From Candidatus Microgenomates bacterium (GTDB lineage Bacteria; Patescibacteria; JACPGU01): a stretch of DNA of 64,000 nucleotides. The stretch is from assembly GCA_016188915.1 (NCBI GenBank), contig JACPGU010000004.1:47437-111436 (forward strand). The letters are read 5' to 3'. The position numbers were made by a program, and so were the translations under genes. Positions 41,801 through 50,529 of the stretch are shown here, piece by piece. Numbering within the stretch: position 1 is the first letter of the stretch; each line of letters begins with the position of its first letter. The notes beneath the pieces are model-generated. The model was not told where the DNA came from, made no database searches, and was given only the letters and a program-made list of their open reading frames with translations.

Positions 41801-42395
41801 GCCAAGTCAAAATGGCGATAAGATAAAACTAACTTGCGATACCAAGGCTGGCTATGATATTCCTCAATATATCTACAACCCATCCGATCAAATATTAAAA
41901 CCAGGCGCGTCTTTGGATATTGGTTGTAGCTATACGGCCAATGCTAAACCCCAAGACCTAGCGGTGTTTGCTTCTCCCACGAGAAATAATCTTGCCGTGG
42001 GGGTCAAAAGTAGCTATGTTGATAACTCTGGCCAATCTACGACTGTCAAGCGTCGTTTACTTCTAGAAAATGTGATTGATGTCGTAAAAAATGCTGACAA
42101 TTCTGTCACTAGCCGCGTCAATCCAGAGAAATCAATTAGGATAGGGGATACCATCAATTTGTCTGCTCTCGCCTCTGATCAGAATAGCCAAGAGATTGCC
42201 ATTGGTATCTATAATTATAATTGGGAAGTAAAAAAAGTAGAGGATAACACTGTGACTTATTCAGCAACAAACAAAACTACGATTTGGAATCCAGCCGAAA
42301 TAGGCAAATATATTATTACGGTTACTTTTGATGGGCTGAAAAGCACGATAGAACTGGAAGTCTTGCCCCCTGAGCTAAAACCAGTGGTTCCATAA
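38820..42395 (+). CDS. Large surface protein, IgGFc-binding-like N-terminus
   Basis: 1191 residues with a signal peptide or anchor (about 8-28). Residues about 45-500 match the IgGFc-binding protein N-terminal fold (YGREFYVVFP, VHIISEVPMSVSMAN, AIPVEKLGKNYI, YPILVYQFEKS), a domain found in bacterial and animal exported adhesins. The rest carries several beta-sandwich repeats, including pairs such as PVSKTKKYTLICSELSGY and FTNGNSGTLYY, and regularly spaced Cys. It is probably an adhesin or cell-contact protein at the surface. It is by far the largest gene in the window. Confidence 0.8.
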   Translation: MFLKRKVKNLIAVVASIYVASIFLNPASFLEITKDNNSVAAASFGNYGREFYVVFPSSAYGCSALGGLGTIFTLGMANVPSGCKDPAQRIIVQSTSSFDAGETGRYELYYPGDNDGGGWLNPFGKNEFVWSKKNTGLTQESIEKYSANIHNFLPDNKSGQVMGSNAVHIISEVPMSVSMANNNAFTPAMFTAIPVEKLGKNYILSSSANMVDGGRSEFIIVGTVASTRVKITYGKHSSKSGQTKTITLGASDTYGEILNNTMGTTIDVESGGNIAVITADQNNYQAWWSQVPPISSLGNKYVATVNSGGNSTGVVIVATQDGTKTSKGNLSKKGDYIRYSFSEIQSTITSDYPILVYQFEKSVNNANISSTFLAPIDANSNDNRADVFMFDPDRSAMAVGYDYKYTVAIVVKENSDNNLELGMRELYRDGKLASIASEKKINASNTTRTCDSFIDGSNVCVLYLWNFDFQSGKRYRIYPLSTSDYIHQVSVSSDNSLLNYFIYSASAVYSITPPENLSCFVSPQNSLDPNLSISSVDKEDDIIAYKYGINTPGVYNYSIASNFASGETARTAVNLSPYGYGVLSTIWVQATDSSGLSATTTCAVTPIPDFDFSLAADPNSSTIYQNTVVPVAVKAALVNLSSPSEKINFATGDIKVFKSTDDISKATPLSNSVHGMTFGYDAGATDSCTPYANSGCSVKLKVTTTNKTGNFKVVIPGKSVSNKEKKADSSFNITITPQSAIKAYSNIEIPASVALRIEKSTTPPATPSYNVTIAKGGGTWTENNPVTGISYRIRYTDSSGSTRSDCPTFDDYLASPPTNASGNTAYVQSLSLGATITFNCSYTPKTDSVTVYSNKGMASNFYLSGPANYTSYKVSGDNGSVAINNAPVSKTKKYTLICSELSGYSVSTEYRSSFDTPSLPTGTFTNGNSGTLYYDTDSNSSHLEFKCLYSLKKGTIKVSANKATGFILYNETGKTNIASGTIDADNGIKEYVYTPSQNGDKIKLTCDTKAGYDIPQYIYNPSDQILKPGASLDIGCSYTANAKPQDLAVFASPTRNNLAVGVKSSYVDNSGQSTTVKRRLLLENVIDVVKNADNSVTSRVNPEKSIRIGDTINLSALASDQNSQEIAIGIYNYNWEVKKVEDNTVTYSATNKTTIWNPAEIGKYIITVTFDGLKSTIELEVLPPELKPVVP

Positions 42396-42425
42396 AATTA
42401 AAACACACTGATGATATTTTTGTAT

Positions 42426-43028
42426 ATGGTAAAAAAAATACATATTTTTGTTTTGGTAGCGCTCATTTTGCTGGCTACCACTACCTATATCAGCCCAGCG
42501 CAGGCGGCAGAAGTAAAATGTATCACTTCCGGTTGTTCTGCTAATCCTGGCGATACAGTAAAATTCAAGGTTCAGGCCGTGGATACTTTGGGCAATCCGA
42601 TTTACTCGCCAGTGCGGTTCAAATGGTCGGTGATAGCGGATAATGGCAAATATATTGGCGATTTTACTTTGGTGGCGGGAAAAGCTCCAATTGGCGACAC
42701 CCATTTTCCGGCAGAAATTAATTCTCCTGGCCCTAATTCTCTCGATGAACCCTCTTATTCTTCTGCTTCTATAAAAATTCCCGCTATTGGTGATTTACCG
42801 ATCGGGAAAATAAAAGTAGAAGCTTTCTATGGCGGAACGACGACAACGGCTGTTTATGAAATAATTACCGCTTGCACCCGCGATCCAAAACTTTATTTTG
42901 CCATTGGGGAAGTAAAGGAGGCGGGGGCAAGTAATACCAATTGGCATAAAGCAACCGCGGAAATTTTGGAAACTTGTCGGGAAGAATACCGGCTTTTTGG
43001 TAGCACGACTTCGGGGCAAGGCAAATAA
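42426..43028 (+). CDS. Secreted surface protein
   Basis: 200 residues from ATG 42426, giving a classical signal peptide (about 1-28, ending AQAAE); an ATG at 42411 would add five residues. The mature part has Ig-like strands (DTVKFKVQAVDTLGNPIYSPVRFKW) and two Cys pairs. A C-terminal phrase NTNWHKATAEILETC is shared with the gene at 43901 (KHWQRSSAEIL), suggesting a common domain. Confidence 0.75.
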   Translation: MVKKIHIFVLVALILLATTTYISPAQAAEVKCITSGCSANPGDTVKFKVQAVDTLGNPIYSPVRFKWSVIADNGKYIGDFTLVAGKAPIGDTHFPAEINSPGPNSLDEPSYSSASIKIPAIGDLPIGKIKVEAFYGGTTTTAVYEIITACTRDPKLYFAIGEVKEAGASNTNWHKATAEILETCREEYRLFGSTTSGQGK

Positions 43029-43045
43029 AATAAAAGACAATAGAT

Positions 43046-43870
43046 ATGATTTATTTTTTGCGCAAAACAATAATTGCCACATTGGCCATAGTGGTTTTTA
43101 CCATTGGGTTTTGGATTGTGGCAAAAAATGGAAATTTTGCGGTTTTTGCTTCTCCTTTTAGCGTGACTGGTGCTTATCCGGCTCCAAACGCTAGCGGAGA
43201 AATGACTATAGATACGGCAAAAAAATATTTCTTTTACATGCAAATAGCTAGAACTACAACCGAAAACGCACAAGACTTTTCTGTCTCCTGGTATGATGTA
43301 CCGGATAGCGCTATCCCTGTCGGCGGTGGATTAGCAGGGGTAGATTACACCCTTTTGACACCTCTATATACTGTTTCCGCGAAGCCCATAGATGTTGGCG
43401 GGAAATACGGCTATCAGACAGCGCCTTACACTTTTACTCCAGGTAAACACAATATCGCAGTAAGGATCACGAATTTATCTATTGGGGAATTCCAAATATA
43501 TAGCTTTAACGGTAAAATCCTAACAGTTACCGGTGTAGGGGGGACTCCGCCTGAGCCGATTACCTATACTTATGTGGACAATTATAATTATCCCGATGGG
43601 ATTTTGGTTTATACTTCAGTTTTGGGCCCAGACAAATCCACCGCTACGCTAACCCAGGGGCAAGAAGCTGTTTATTATTTAACCGTAGTCAACCAGAGTT
43701 CGGTTAATAAAAAGGTGGATCTGAGATATTATTTACCGCTTGGCTTCACCTATGTTGGCATGGTAGACAATAATGATCCGGCGCCCAAGCAGGAGAATAA
43801 TTCTTTGGTTTGGTACGCCCTAGATGTCGGCGCGCCAGAAAGAGTATTGCAAGTAAAAGTGAGAACGTAG
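43046..43870 (+). CDS. Exported DUF11-like protein
   Basis: 274 residues: a membrane segment at about 7-27, then two extracellular domains; the second has TQGQEAVYYLTVVNQSSVNKKVDLRYYLPLGFTYVG, the DUF11 signature. Probably a surface component co-expressed with its neighbours (gaps of 17 and 30 bases). Confidence 0.75.
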   Translation: MIYFLRKTIIATLAIVVFTIGFWIVAKNGNFAVFASPFSVTGAYPAPNASGEMTIDTAKKYFFYMQIARTTTENAQDFSVSWYDVPDSAIPVGGGLAGVDYTLLTPLYTVSAKPIDVGGKYGYQTAPYTFTPGKHNIAVRITNLSIGEFQIYSFNGKILTVTGVGGTPPEPITYTYVDNYNYPDGILVYTSVLGPDKSTATLTQGQEAVYYLTVVNQSSVNKKVDLRYYLPLGFTYVGMVDNNDPAPKQENNSLVWYALDVGAPERVLQVKVRT

Positions 43871-43900
43871 GTATAAGAAAATAAGAAAATATACAAATCG

Positions 43901-45727
43901 ATGGTAGAAAGTAAGGTAAAAAAACAAACTTTTTGGCATATGCTTTTGCTCCTCGGAGCGATAGTCTCATTTTTTGTTTTGCCTGGCGATGTTAGCAAGG
44001 GAGCGGGGCAGGGAAAGATTACTATCCAAATCAATCCGTCCGTTAATACCACGGCCTACATTGATGGCGCCCCAATACCTTATTTTGTCACTAATGGAAA
44101 AAGTAGCGAAATAACTTTGGCTGAAGGAGCGCACTATGTCAATCTTGACCCAGTGACGGATCTCATCACGCCGATGCCGCCGACTCCTGATAGCCCCAAG
44201 GCTACGGGAAGAAAATTCTATCTTGCCTCCGGCGAGAACAAAATTATTAGCATAGATTACTACCAGCCCTCCGGGCTGAAAGCCATTGGCGCTTACGAAG
44301 ATGAAGTTTTGCGCTTTACTCCTTCGGCGACAATAGCGTCAGCGCAATGGGCGCTAGTAGAAGCAGTTGCCGAAATAACGCAAGACAAAAAGCATTGGCA
44401 AAGGAGTTCGGCGGAGATTTTGAATATTGGCGCTGTGCCACCGGTTATTGATATAGCCAAAACCAATGGTATGTCTATCATTCCGATTGGTCAAAGTGGC
44501 GGGCAAGTATCTTACGATATTTCCTTCTTCGCGGCGGGCAATTTGCCAATAGGATCGCCAGCTATTATTGATGATACTTTGACGATTTTTTCTTCCGATG
44601 GGGCAGACCTGGCCAAAGTTAATATTACTGGCGCGCAGGCTATCAGCCACCCCTTGCAGACGGTATCTAGTTTTACCGCCAAAAGCGCTCGATTTACTGT
44701 AGCCAATCCAGTAGTTGGCACGACCTATACTTTTAGAGTGACGGTAAAAATCGGCAGTTCTTTGGCGATTAATACCAGAGTATCCAATAAAGCGACCGGT
44801 TCTGTCGGTGGCTATCAAGACAGTGATACTGACGAAGACGTGGTAGCTAGCGCCTTTATCAAAGAATCAGCCGGTGGCAGTGTTTTTGGCAGGAGAGGGG
44901 TCAATCTGCGCAATCCTTCATCTACTTTGTATATTGTGGGATCGGGTGGCAATATCAAGGCGGCCTCAGAACAAGATTGGCTGGTTGGTAGCTATGGGGT
45001 TAATACCAAAAGCGTTTCTAATTTTGGCATTGATGAGGGTTGCCGACCGGAGGACCCGACTGGTTGTGGCGTGATGCAGAGTAATATTAACAAGATAAAA
45101 AAGGTTTCCAAGCAACAAACTGTTTCAGTAATCAATGGCGAGCTTGATCTAAATCCTAGCAAGACGCCAGAAGGCGGAGTAAAGGTGTTCAACAGCGGTC
45201 TGACTATTGGTTCCGCTCTGGGTGCACCAATTACCATGAAGGGTAAGGGAACTATTATCGTAGAAGGCGATTTGATAATCAAAGATGATCTGATCTATCT
45301 TGATGGCAAAAAAGACTTGGCCGGTTTTATCGTTCATAATGGCAATATTAAAATAGCGCCAAATGTCAAAAATATTAGCGGTATATTCTATGTTTATTCC
45401 GATAAAGGTGTTAGCAAAAAAGGTAGTTTTATCAGCGAAAGCTTTGGGACATCTTACGATATTCCTTTGACTATTCGGGGCGCGGTAATTGCTAGCGGTT
45501 ATTCTAATGGGACAGCGCGTAGTGATGCTATCCAGTTGGCGCGCAATTATATTGGCCCGGAATCAGATTTTTATACTTGTGATAAAAAAACCGGAAAATG
45601 TACCGGCACAATCAAACCAGATGATCCATCTACTTGGAAACCGTCAGAAATTTTTGATTATGACGCGCGTGTTGTATTCAGCCCGCCACCAGGATTCGCC
45701 AAAGAAGTTTTCAAGGCAAGAGAATAG
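43901..45727 (+). CDS. Large exported protein with beta-helix-like C-terminus
   Basis: 608 residues: a membrane anchor or signal at about 11-28, a PEGA-like unit (INPSVNTTAYIDGAPIPYF), a domain resembling DUF11 (about 190-300), and a C-terminal region with KGTIIVEGDLIIKDDLIYL and GFIVHNGNIKIAPNVKNISGIFYVYS, as in beta-helical surface proteins with a pilin-like anchor (also found in CPR). Function in adhesion is inferred only. Confidence 0.75.
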   Translation: MVESKVKKQTFWHMLLLLGAIVSFFVLPGDVSKGAGQGKITIQINPSVNTTAYIDGAPIPYFVTNGKSSEITLAEGAHYVNLDPVTDLITPMPPTPDSPKATGRKFYLASGENKIISIDYYQPSGLKAIGAYEDEVLRFTPSATIASAQWALVEAVAEITQDKKHWQRSSAEILNIGAVPPVIDIAKTNGMSIIPIGQSGGQVSYDISFFAAGNLPIGSPAIIDDTLTIFSSDGADLAKVNITGAQAISHPLQTVSSFTAKSARFTVANPVVGTTYTFRVTVKIGSSLAINTRVSNKATGSVGGYQDSDTDEDVVASAFIKESAGGSVFGRRGVNLRNPSSTLYIVGSGGNIKAASEQDWLVGSYGVNTKSVSNFGIDEGCRPEDPTGCGVMQSNINKIKKVSKQQTVSVINGELDLNPSKTPEGGVKVFNSGLTIGSALGAPITMKGKGTIIVEGDLIIKDDLIYLDGKKDLAGFIVHNGNIKIAPNVKNISGIFYVYSDKGVSKKGSFISESFGTSYDIPLTIRGAVIASGYSNGTARSDAIQLARNYIGPESDFYTCDKKTGKCTGTIKPDDPSTWKPSEIFDYDARVVFSPPPGFAKEVFKARE

Positions 45728-45808
45728 CAATCAACGGTTGCGTAAAAGAGGTTTTTTGTTTATAGTAAATATAAAGTATAAAACAAAGACAGATATAGCC
45801 AAACAAAA
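45728..45808. other. Gap before the pilus operon
   Basis: 81 AT-rich bases with GTATAAA-type sequences, possibly the pilN promoter; nothing certain. Confidence 0.3.
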
Positions 45809-46525
45809 ATGTTAGACATAGATATTTCCAAAATCAGCAACGCGGTAGGGGAGCCGACGGCGCATTTCGTAGAAAGTGAAAAAGACCGCGAGGATAGACT
45901 CAAAATAGCTGTCTTTTCGGCTGTTTTTACAGGAATTTTTTTGATCGGAACATTACTTGTTTTTATCTTGGGTAGTCTCGCTAGCGCTCGCGCTAAAACT
46001 TTAGCCGATAGTGTGGCCGATCTCAAAACTGCCAATCAAGAGCTTTTGGATGTGGAAAAAGAAGCTTCCATTATTGAACGTCGCAACAAAAATGCTCTGA
46101 CGAGTGTCAATTCTGTCCCGATGTGGTCGGTAGTTTTTGAAGAGATCTCTAAAATCAATCCCAAAAATGTCACCTTCAATCGTTTTGAAGCTGACTCGGT
46201 GAGCTCGGTTAGGATTAGTGGCACGAGTGAAAATTATGAAAATTTAGCCAAATTGATTGTCTCCTTGGAACAGTCAGACTTTTTTACCAATGTTGTTCTA
46301 TCTTCTTCAGCAATGATTTTGGGAGAGGGGAGGGCCAAGGTGGAATTCTCTTTATCGTCTGGTATTACCAAAGATTTTAGCAAGGGGACATTGGCAAAGG
46401 AGGGGCAAAAGATAATTGTTCCGCCACAGGCTACTGAAAATAATATTCAATCACCAGGAGAAAATACTCCGGCAGATATCAATCCTCCTGCTTCGGAAAA
46501 CCCAGGGGAGTTACCTTCATTATAA
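45809..46525 (+). CDS. pilN: Type IV pilus assembly protein PilN
   Basis: 238 residues: a short cytoplasmic start (which normally binds PilM), a membrane helix (about 36-58, FSAVFTGIFLIGTLLVFILG), a coiled coil and a ferredoxin-like periplasmic domain (about 90-200, TSENYENLAKLIVSLEQSDFF). First gene of the pilus operon, 4 bases before pilO. PilM is not encoded next to it, so it must be elsewhere or absent. Confidence 0.85.
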   Translation: MLDIDISKISNAVGEPTAHFVESEKDREDRLKIAVFSAVFTGIFLIGTLLVFILGSLASARAKTLADSVADLKTANQELLDVEKEASIIERRNKNALTSVNSVPMWSVVFEEISKINPKNVTFNRFEADSVSSVRISGTSENYENLAKLIVSLEQSDFFTNVVLSSSAMILGEGRAKVEFSLSSGITKDFSKGTLAKEGQKIIVPPQATENNIQSPGENTPADINPPASENPGELPSL

Positions 46526-46529
46526 AAAT

Positions 46530-47201
46530 ATGCTAGAACAAAACCCAAAAATAAAAAAAGTTTTAGATAAACAGAAAAAATCTGTGAGCAAATTTTTCAG
46601 TGTGGGAGAAAATCAAATCGGTTCTATTTTCCTTGTTGTTATTTTGGTGGTGATGGTAGTGGGCAATTTTGTTTTACGCCCTGTTAATATTAATTACAAA
46701 AACCAAAAAATCGCGATAAAAAATTATACTACCGAAAAGGCTTTACTAGAATCAAAAAAGAAAAAATTGGAAAATCTATCACAAGATTTACTGGCTAACA
46801 AAATTTTTATTGATCAAGTCAAAGATATTTTGCCAGAGACAGAACAGGTGCCTGAACTTTTGGTGGCGCTGGAAGAAATAGCCAAAAAACATTCTTTGTA
46901 TATCACCAATTTTTCTCCCAAACCAAAAGTAGAAGAGAGGACAGTAGTTCGCGGTGAGGGAGGGACAGCTGGTGATAATATTGTGGCAACGGCCGATAGA
47001 GAAGCATTGGAATTACAATTTGATTTGACTGGCTCCTATGCTTCACTCCTAGATTTTTTGAAAGATTTGGAAAATAATATCAGACCCCTTAGCGTCAAGG
47101 TGATTAACGCCAGTGGCGGAGGAGTGGATACTATTACCAATACCCAATTGCCTTTACGTTTCAGCATTACAGCTGATGTTTATTATCAGCCGAGAAAATA
47201 A
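46530..47201 (+). CDS. pilO: Type IV pilus assembly protein PilO
   Basis: 223 residues from ATG 46530; the frame is open further up, but that part is a shadow of pilN. A membrane helix at about 28-48 (FLVVILVVMVVGNFVL), a coiled coil (ALLESKKKKLENLSQDLLANKIFID) and a ferredoxin-like fold (SLYITNFSPKPKVEE, GSYASLLDFLKDLENNIRPL) make it a PilO. PilN and PilO pair in the inner-membrane alignment complex. Confidence 0.88.
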   Translation: MLEQNPKIKKVLDKQKKSVSKFFSVGENQIGSIFLVVILVVMVVGNFVLRPVNINYKNQKIAIKNYTTEKALLESKKKKLENLSQDLLANKIFIDQVKDILPETEQVPELLVALEEIAKKHSLYITNFSPKPKVEERTVVRGEGGTAGDNIVATADREALELQFDLTGSYASLLDFLKDLENNIRPLSVKVINASGGGVDTITNTQLPLRFSITADVYYQPRK

Positions 47202-47216
47202 AACAAACTAATCCAT

Positions 47217-47465
47217 ATGAAAAAAGAATTAGATTTGATTACAATTTTAGGAATAGGGGCCAGTGTTTTGATGGTTTTGTTTTTTGTTTGGGTTTTTTAT
47301 GCTTCTAGCCCCAGGCTTTCTGATTTGAAAGATTTTTTGCCAGCCAGAGTGCCTAGCATCACTAGTGATGGCCTAGCGCAACAGATACCTTTTTTGAAAA
47401 AAGTCAACGCTTTACCCATCAATATTGATCCTGCCGAATTGGGTAAGGAAAACCCATACCAGTAA
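47217..47465 (+). CDS. Small membrane protein in the PilP position
   Basis: 82 residues: a membrane helix (about 8-28) and a short exported tail ending INIDPAELGKENPYQ. The gene sits between pilO and pilB, where PilP would be in classical operons, but it lacks a PilP lipobox and HQ-domain-like fold. It may be a minimal, outer-membrane-free substitute, or a different component. Confidence 0.6.
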   Translation: MKKELDLITILGIGASVLMVLFFVWVFYASSPRLSDLKDFLPARVPSITSDGLAQQIPFLKKVNALPINIDPAELGKENPYQ

Positions 47466-47530
47466 ATAGCAAGCGAACACAGCAATCTCACAATTTACTT
47501 TTTTTGCTTTCTTATTTTCTTAATAATCCT

Positions 47531-49378
47531 ATGTCCGATACAATAACGCCAGTAAAAAATGTTGGAGATTTGGCGGTAGCTCGCGGGATCATCACTCCCG
47601 AACAGCTAGACCAAGCCAAAACTACTGCCGCCAAAGAAAACGCCTTTTTAGAAGACGTTTTTGCGGCTATGGAAGGATTGTCAGGAGAAGATTTGGCAAA
47701 AATGGCAGGAGAGGTCTATGGTATGCCCTATGTGGATTTGACCGGTAAAAAGGTTCCCTTTACTGTTTTGTCTAAATTTCCTGAAGAAATAGCCAGAAAA
47801 TACAATATGGTTATTTTTGAAATGCCTTCGGAACAAGTAATCAAGGTAGCGGTAGGCAAGCCTTGGGATCCGGTGACTAAAAAAGCCTTTGATTTCATCA
47901 GAGAAAAAAATCACATTAATGTTGATCCCTACATAGCCTCTATCGCGGGTCTGGAAAAAGCTTTTGAGCAATACAAAAACCCAGTTTTGGTAGCCAAGGA
48001 AACAGGGCAGGAGCAACAACAGCCAGCTTTTGCCGCTGGTCCTAATATCCCCAAGCCTGCCGGAACGGCAACTGGCACCAAACCAGAGACCGCTCCAACA
48101 GAAGAAAGTAAGGCTGATTCTACTTTGGCCGATCTGGTCAAGGAAGATATCACCACCAGTGCTATTTTGCAGGATTTGATTAGCAATTCAGCCATTCCAA
48201 GAATAGTAGCGGCAACTATCAAGTACGCTGTTTCCTCTGGCGCTTCTGATATTCACGTGGAACCTAATGACAAAGCAGACACCAGGATTCGTTTTCGTAT
48301 TGATGGCGTTTTGCATCAGATTGCTACTCTGTCGTTCAAAGATCATCCAGCTTTCGTCTCGCGCGTGAAAATTTTGGCAAAACTAAAAATTGACGAACAG
48401 AGAGTGCCACAGGACGGCAGAATTGATGTTATCTTTGGTCAGCGGGAAATAGACCTGCGTATTTCTACCTTTCCTACCATCAATGGAGAAAAAGTAGTAA
48501 TGAGAATTTTGGACAAAGGTGGGGGAGTGATAAAACTGGAACAATTGGGTATGATGGGCAAATCTTTTGATTATTTCGTTAATGCCATCAAAATTCCCCA
48601 TGGTATTTTGCTAGTGACTGGTCCGACCGGCTCGGGTAAATCCACTACTCTATACGCGGCAATCGCGCAATTGAATAAAGAAGGTGTCAATATTGTAACG
48701 CTAGAAGATCCGGTAGAATATCAAATCAATGGCATCAGCCAATCGCAGGTAAAGCCATACATTGGTTACAGTTTTGCTCAAGGTCTGCGCTCTATTTTGC
48801 GTCAGGATCCCAACATTATCATGGTAGGGGAGATCCGCGATAAAGAAACAGCCGAGATGGCGGTGCAGTCAGCCCTTACCGGTCATTTGGTGCTGTCAAC
48901 ATTACACACTAATGACGCCGCCGGCGCTATCCCGCGTCTAGTGGATATGGGGGTGGAGCCATTTTTGATTTCTTCTTCTTTGCATACCGTCATCGCTCAG
49001 CGTTTGGTGCGTAAAATTTGTGATTTTTGCAAAGCACCGGCCAATGTTCCAGCGGCAGTTTTGGAAGATATCAAAACTGAATATGCCAAAATACCGGATC
49101 AATACAAGCAAAATATTGCCTTAGACCCTGGGAAAATATTGCAGGGCAAGGGCTGTGGCAAATGTAATAATTCGGGGTACAAAGGCCGTTTGGGTATTTA
49201 TGAATTGCTACCGGTGACAGAAGAAGTGCAGAAATTGACTATTCAAAGGTCTTCCTCCACGGCTATTTTGAATCAAGCCATCAAGGAAGGAATGATCATA
49301 ATGAAACAGGATGGAGTTTTGAAGGTTTTGCAGGGCATTACGACGATGGAAGAAGTCTATCGCGTGACGAGTATCTAG
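47531..49378 (+). CDS. pilB: Type IV pilus extension ATPase PilB
   Basis: 615 residues from ATG 47531. An N-terminal T2SSE/MshEN domain (DLAVARGIITPEQLDQAK, EVYGMPYVDLTGKKVPF) is followed by the GspE-type ATPase with Walker A GPTGSGKST, Asp box DPVEY, Walker B IIMVGEIRDKETA and His box. The zinc module is present (KICDFCKAP ... GKGCGKCNNSGYKGRLG). It powers pilus extension from the cytoplasmic side of the platform PilC. The 66-bp gap after it holds filler rich in ACGAATT/GTACAAATC. Confidence 0.96.
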   Translation: MSDTITPVKNVGDLAVARGIITPEQLDQAKTTAAKENAFLEDVFAAMEGLSGEDLAKMAGEVYGMPYVDLTGKKVPFTVLSKFPEEIARKYNMVIFEMPSEQVIKVAVGKPWDPVTKKAFDFIREKNHINVDPYIASIAGLEKAFEQYKNPVLVAKETGQEQQQPAFAAGPNIPKPAGTATGTKPETAPTEESKADSTLADLVKEDITTSAILQDLISNSAIPRIVAATIKYAVSSGASDIHVEPNDKADTRIRFRIDGVLHQIATLSFKDHPAFVSRVKILAKLKIDEQRVPQDGRIDVIFGQREIDLRISTFPTINGEKVVMRILDKGGGVIKLEQLGMMGKSFDYFVNAIKIPHGILLVTGPTGSGKSTTLYAAIAQLNKEGVNIVTLEDPVEYQINGISQSQVKPYIGYSFAQGLRSILRQDPNIIMVGEIRDKETAEMAVQSALTGHLVLSTLHTNDAAGAIPRLVDMGVEPFLISSSLHTVIAQRLVRKICDFCKAPANVPAAVLEDIKTEYAKIPDQYKQNIALDPGKILQGKGCGKCNNSGYKGRLGIYELLPVTEEVQKLTIQRSSSTAILNQAIKEGMIIMKQDGVLKVLQGITTMEEVYRVTSI

Positions 49379-49445
49379 AGACACGAATTATACAAATTGG
49401 AATACGAATCGTACAAATCCAACGCAATATTAATTGTTTTTATAG

Positions 49446-50525
49446 ATGGCAGAAAAAGACATCCATGCTGATATTATGGACATTCCTCATTTAACCGACG
49501 ACAAACCGGAAATTTTTGAATTACTCTTGCTTGGCCTGGAAAGAAAAGCATCGGATTTGCATCTTTCGGCGGGGCATCCGCCTATTTTGAGGATAGACGG
49601 CAAATTGTTGCCTGTTTTGGAAAGGCCAAGATTAACGCCTGGCTATATTGAAAAATTAGTGGGGTTACTTTTGACCGATGATCAGAAAAAAATCTTGAAA
49701 GAAAAAAAAGAATTGGATTTTTCTTACATTTTTCGCGACCAGGCTTTTTTGAGAGCTAATGCTTTTTATCAAAAAAATAGTATCGCCTGTATCATTCGTC
49801 TTATTCCGTCACAGATCCGTGATTTTGAATCTCTGTCTTTGCCTCCTTCGGTAAAAAAGTTCGCTACCTACAATCAGGGTTTGGTTTTGGTGACTGGACC
49901 GGCCGGTAGTGGCAAATCTACTACTATTGCCTCTATCATAGATGAAATAAATCGTACCAAATCAGAACATATTTTGACCATTGAGGATCCAATAGAATAT
50001 GTTTTTTCTCCTAAAAAAAGCGTAATCAATCAGCGCGAAGTGGGGCGCGACACCAATAGTTTTTCCGATGCCTTAAAAGCGGCCCTGAGGGAAGATTTCA
50101 ACGTAATCTTAATCGGCGAATTGCGAGATGCCGAATCTATCGAGACAGCTCTAACTATCGCAGAGACTGGGCATTTGGTTTTTGCCACCATTCATGCCGG
50201 TTCGGCTGTGGCGACGCCGGATCGAGTGGTTAATGCTTTTCCACCGCACTATCAGACACAGATTCGCAGTCAATTGTCCAATGTTTTACTGGGAGTAATC
50301 GGTCAAAGGCTAGTGCCAAAAATAGATAACGGGCGCATTCCGGCGGTAGAAATAATGATGGTCAACCAAGCTATCGCGAATTCTATCAAAGAAGGCAAGA
50401 CTGCTCAAATCAAATCTATCGTAGAGACCAGTCGCAGTGAAGGAATGGTCACTTTTGAACAATCTCTATCAGCTCTTTTGGCTGATAAAAAAATTAATGA
50501 AGACGCCCTGCGAGGCTTAATCTAA
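49446..50525 (+). CDS. pilT: Type IV pilus retraction ATPase PilT
   Basis: 359 residues. PilT-specific parts are the N-terminal PAS-like domain (SDLHLSAGHPPILRIDGKL), Walker A GPAGSGKSTT, the Asp box EDPIEY, Walker B NVILIGELRDAES and the His box ETGHLVFATIH. It depolymerises the pilus, giving twitching or DNA uptake. It directly precedes pilC with a 4-base gap. Confidence 0.95.
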   Translation: MAEKDIHADIMDIPHLTDDKPEIFELLLLGLERKASDLHLSAGHPPILRIDGKLLPVLERPRLTPGYIEKLVGLLLTDDQKKILKEKKELDFSYIFRDQAFLRANAFYQKNSIACIIRLIPSQIRDFESLSLPPSVKKFATYNQGLVLVTGPAGSGKSTTIASIIDEINRTKSEHILTIEDPIEYVFSPKKSVINQREVGRDTNSFSDALKAALREDFNVILIGELRDAESIETALTIAETGHLVFATIHAGSAVATPDRVVNAFPPHYQTQIRSQLSNVLLGVIGQRLVPKIDNGRIPAVEIMMVNQAIANSIKEGKTAQIKSIVETSRSEGMVTFEQSLSALLADKKINEDALRGLI

Positions 50526-50529
50526 AAAT